A stretch of 64,000 nucleotides of DNA, taken from the NCBI GenBank assembly GCA_028293725.1, contig JAQGOE010000236.1, positions 1 to 64,000 on the forward strand, read 5' to 3'. The position numbers and the translations under genes are program-made. Below are positions 61,956-64,000 of this stretch, piece after piece. This DNA comes from Gammaproteobacteria bacterium. Its GTDB lineage: Bacteria; Pseudomonadota; Gammaproteobacteria; Steroidobacterales; Steroidobacteraceae. Every line of letters starts with the position of its first letter. The stretch's first letter is position 1. The notes under the pieces are model-generated. The model saw only the letters and a list, made by a program, of their open reading frames with translations. It was not told where the DNA came from and ran no database searches.

Positions 61956-63731
61956 ATGAATAGAGCGGGCATCGGCGATCAGATCCGGATCGAGCAGATC
62001 CGCTCCATCTACCGAACCACCACCCCGGGTACGTTGACGACCCTCATTACCGTCTTCGTCCTCACGGCTGGCCTCGTCTATCTCGACCCCGCAATCCGCT
62101 CCCGAGCGGTCGTTTTCCTGACGATCATGTTCGTGCAGTCGATTGCGCGGCTGGGCCTGTATCACGTGTATTCGCGCGTCGGCCGGCAGAGCGAAAACTG
62201 GCGCCCCTGGGCCCTGTGGTTCACCGTGGGAACATTCGTCGGCGGGGCAACAATCGGCTGCGGCTCCACCTGGATGGTGGCCGCCCAGCACACCGATCTG
62301 CAACTCATCGCACTCCTTCTCATCTTCGCCGTAACGGGGGGTGCTGTAGGGGCCTACGGGGCCTACCCGCCGGCGTTTTATGCCTTCTTCAGCGCCATCG
62401 CGGTCACTCCCACCATATGGCTGTTCGTGTTGGGCGACCCCCTACATGTCACCATCGGTTTCGTGTTTGTACTTTGGTTCCTGGCGGTTGCCGAGCAGGC
62501 GCGCCGCGCAAGCCGGCAATTCACCGACTCCATTCGCCTGCGCCTGGAGAAGGCGGATCTGGTCGAGGATCTGCGCCTCGAGAAAGCCGTGGCGGAAGAA
62601 GCTAACATCGCGAAATCGCGCTTTCTGGCCGCCGCCAGTCACGACTTGCGACAGCCTGTACACGCGTTGAGTGTGTTCGTCGGCGCGCTACGCGCGCATG
62701 AGATGGATGCTAACGCGCGCGGACTGCTGGATCACATAGACGGCTCGGTGCGCGCCCTGAGTGGGTTGTTCGAGGGCCTGCTCGACATATCGAGGTTGGA
62801 CGCCGGAGTCGTGGAAGTCCACCGGGTCTCCTTTGCGATTCAACCGCTCATCGAGCGCGTGTGCCACGACTATGAGCCCAGGGCCAGGGAAAAGGGCGTG
62901 GAGTTGCGCAGCCGGCCGACCACGAGCATCGTGTTCACCGACCCGATGTTGCTCGAGCGCATTCTGCGCAACATCGTCCTCAATGCGGTGACCTACACCG
63001 ACCGGGGCAAGGTGCTGGTTGGCTGCCGCCGCGGCTCGCAACTGCGCATCCAGGTATGGGACACGGGCCGTGGGATCGCACCCGAGGAGCAAGCGCGCGT
63101 GTTTCAGGAGTTCTACCAGATCGGCAATCCGGAACGCGATCGAACTCGCGGCGTCGGACTCGGACTGGCCATCGTCAAACGCCTCACAACACTGCTCGAC
63201 CAGCGGCTGCAACTGCGGTCGTGGCTCGGCAAGGGAACCTGTTTTAGCGTCGACGTAGCGCGGGCGAGCGCCCTGCCACTGCTCAATCCTGCCGCAGCAC
63301 CCGCAACAGCCCGCCCCGTCACACCGGGCTCAGGTTTGATCCTGGTCGTCGACGACGAAGGCGCTATTCAAACCGCCATGCGCAGCCTGCTCGAAAGCTG
63401 GGGTTACTCCGTCATCGCCGCCGGCAGCTTCGATGAAACCATGTCACGCATCGCGACCTGCCCCGAACACCCGCGACTCATCATCTGCGACTACCGCTTG
63501 CGCGACAACGAGACCGGCAGCATGGTCATCGAGCGGCTCCGTAACGAATACAACGACACTATCCCCGGCATGCTCATCACCGGCGACACCGCGCCCGACC
63601 GCATCAAGGAAGCCGAAGACAGCGGCTACCTGCTACTGCACAAGCCGGTACCCAACGAGGTCCTGCGCGAAGCCATCGCACGGCTGATCCGCCCGGCCGC
63701 AGCGCAAAAAAAACCTGTCCTCAGTCCCTAA
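61956..63731 (+). CDS. Hybrid sensor histidine kinase/response regulator
   Basis: This 591-residue protein has about six N-terminal membrane helices with no obvious periplasmic domain. A HisKA domain (phospho-His in [16 protein letters not shown], near residue 228) and an HATPase domain ([16 protein letters not shown]) follow. The C-terminal receiver domain (VVDDEG, Asp in [13 protein letters not shown], Lys in LLHKPVP) is fused. No output domain is attached, so a downstream phosphotransfer partner is likely outside the window. Its end overlaps rlmE by 11 bp. Confidence 0.9.
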   Translation: MNRAGIGDQIRIEQIRSIYRTTTPGTLTTLITVFVLTAGLVYLDPAIRSRAVVFLTIMFVQSIARLGLYHVYSRVGRQSENWRPWALWFTVGTFVGGATIGCGSTWMVAAQHTDLQLIALLLIFAVTGGAVGAYGAYPPAFYAFFSAIAVTPTIWLFVLGDPLHVTIGFVFVLWFLAVAEQARRASRQFTDSIRLRLEKADLVEDLRLEKAVAEEANIAKSRFLAAASHDLRQPVHALSVFVGALRAHEMDANARGLLDHIDGSVRALSGLFEGLLDISRLDAGVVEVHRVSFAIQPLIERVCHDYEPRAREKGVELRSRPTTSIVFTDPMLLERILRNIVLNAVTYTDRGKVLVGCRRGSQLRIQVWDTGRGIAPEEQARVFQEFYQIGNPERDRTRGVGLGLAIVKRLTTLLDQRLQLRSWLGKGTCFSVDVARASALPLLNPAAAPATARPVTPGSGLILVVDDEGAIQTAMRSLLESWGYSVIAAGSFDETMSRIATCPEHPRLIICDYRLRDNETGSMVIERLRNEYNDTIPGMLITGDTAPDRIKEAEDSGYLLLHKPVPNEVLREAIARLIRPAAAQKKPVLSP

Positions 63732-64000
63732 ACCCCTTCGCCACCATGTAAACCTCCCGCGACCGCGACCGCGACGCCGCCGGTTTACGAATCAACACCT
63801 TGTCGAACGAGGTGCGCAGGTCCTTGAGAAACTCCTCCGACCCGGTGCCCTGGAATACCTTCGCGACAAAGTCGCCCTTGGGTTTCAGCACCTGCCGAGC
63901 CATGTCGAGGGCGAGCTCCACGAGGTACATGGAAGACGCCTGGTCCGCGGAGTCGATGCCGCTGATATTGGGTGCGATATCCGACAGCACCACGTCCGGT
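63721..64000 (-). CDS. rlmE: 23S rRNA (uridine-2552) 2'-O-methyltransferase RlmE (5' end outside window)
   Basis: The last ~93 codons match FtsJ/Rlm[21 protein letters not shown] (SAM-binding acid and catalytic Asp region), [18 protein letters not shown] (with the catalytic Lys in the VAKVFQG motif), and [15 protein letters not shown]. It methylates U2552 in the large ribosomal subunit. The frame is open at the window edge. It converges with the hybrid kinase with an 11-bp stop overlap. Confidence 0.93.
   Translation of the reverse strand, partial: PDVVLSDIAPNISGIDSADQASSMYLVELALDMARQVLKPKGDFVAKVFQGTGSEEFLKDLRTSFDKVLIRKPAASRSRSREVYMVAKGFRD

Noticed and set aside
1..64000. CRISPR arrays, tRNA/rRNA genes or an integrated prophage
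   Set aside because: No regularly spaced repeats, no tRNA or rRNA sequence that I could recognise by reading (no tRNAscan or Infernal run), and no phage or integrase genes were found.

Overview
The window is GC-rich, densely coded bacterial DNA with many short or overlapping gene junctions. No rRNA, tRNA, prophage or CRISPR array was seen. An rlmE end, an Ohr/OhrR pair, a sigma/FecR/TonB receptor cassette, a tripartite RND pump under a CusRS-type two-component system, DUF6152 proteins and a GMC dehydrogenase with TonB receptors point to a Gram-negative proteobacterium. A gammaproteobacterium near Steroidobacterales/Nevskiales would fit, but that is inference from gene content, not a computed placement.

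Region 1 (1-15.2 kb) is a formate oxidation locus. The end of a molybdate-binding ModA-like gene meets, tail to tail, an NAD-linked formate dehydrogenase: FdsA plus a NuoE/NuoF-type fusion FdsB, both on the minus strand. Divergent from these are a tiny Tat-signal protein and a periplasmic membrane-anchored formate dehydrogenase (FdhA, FdhB, FdhC). A multi-cluster ferredoxin, a DUF6352 protein, DUF3305, DUF3306 and a TorD-like chaperone follow, and look like maturation or electron-transfer helpers. Two very small exported or membrane proteins lie just after.

Region 2 (15.2-23.4 kb) holds stress and regulatory genes: a LysR regulator, Dps, an arginase/agmatinase-family ureohydrolase with a divergent LysR regulator, a GNAT acetyltransferase, OhrR and Ohr with matching operator-like palindromes, an HDOD protein and a GlsB-like membrane protein. 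At 22.7-23.4 kb two divergent genes (DJ-1/PfpI and a GlxA-type AraC regulator) have both lost their 5' halves at one junction.

Region 3 (23.6-28.8 kb) is the most unusual part. A di-haem peroxidase, a cupredoxin and a chemoreceptor fused to a cytochrome b561 domain form an apparent operon. It is followed by a GEMM-I cyclic-di-GMP riboswitch in front of an exported Ig/fibronectin-like protein. Together they suggest a link between redox sensing, motility and surface attachment. A TnpB-like C-terminal remnant lies just downstream.

Region 4 (28.8-39.5 kb) has a CusS/CusR-type two-component system divergent from an RND efflux operon (permease, adaptor, outer-membrane factor), then an SDR protein with a signal peptide, a glycine-rich collagen-like lipoprotein and a GFA-family protein.

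Region 5 (39.6-61.5 kb) is catabolic and uptake-oriented. It contains an ECF sigma, FecR and an STN-type TonB receptor with a CocE/NonD hydrolase; a DsbA-like protein; an amidase; an AraC regulator; a DUF6152 pair; two alpha/beta hydrolases; a second TonB receptor; a GMC oxidoreductase with its gluconate-dehydrogenase-subunit-3-like partner; two DUF6644 membrane proteins; an SDR dehydrogenase; and an MFS carrier. Region 6 (61.7-64 kb) has a tiny membrane protein, a hybrid histidine kinase and the 3' end of rlmE.
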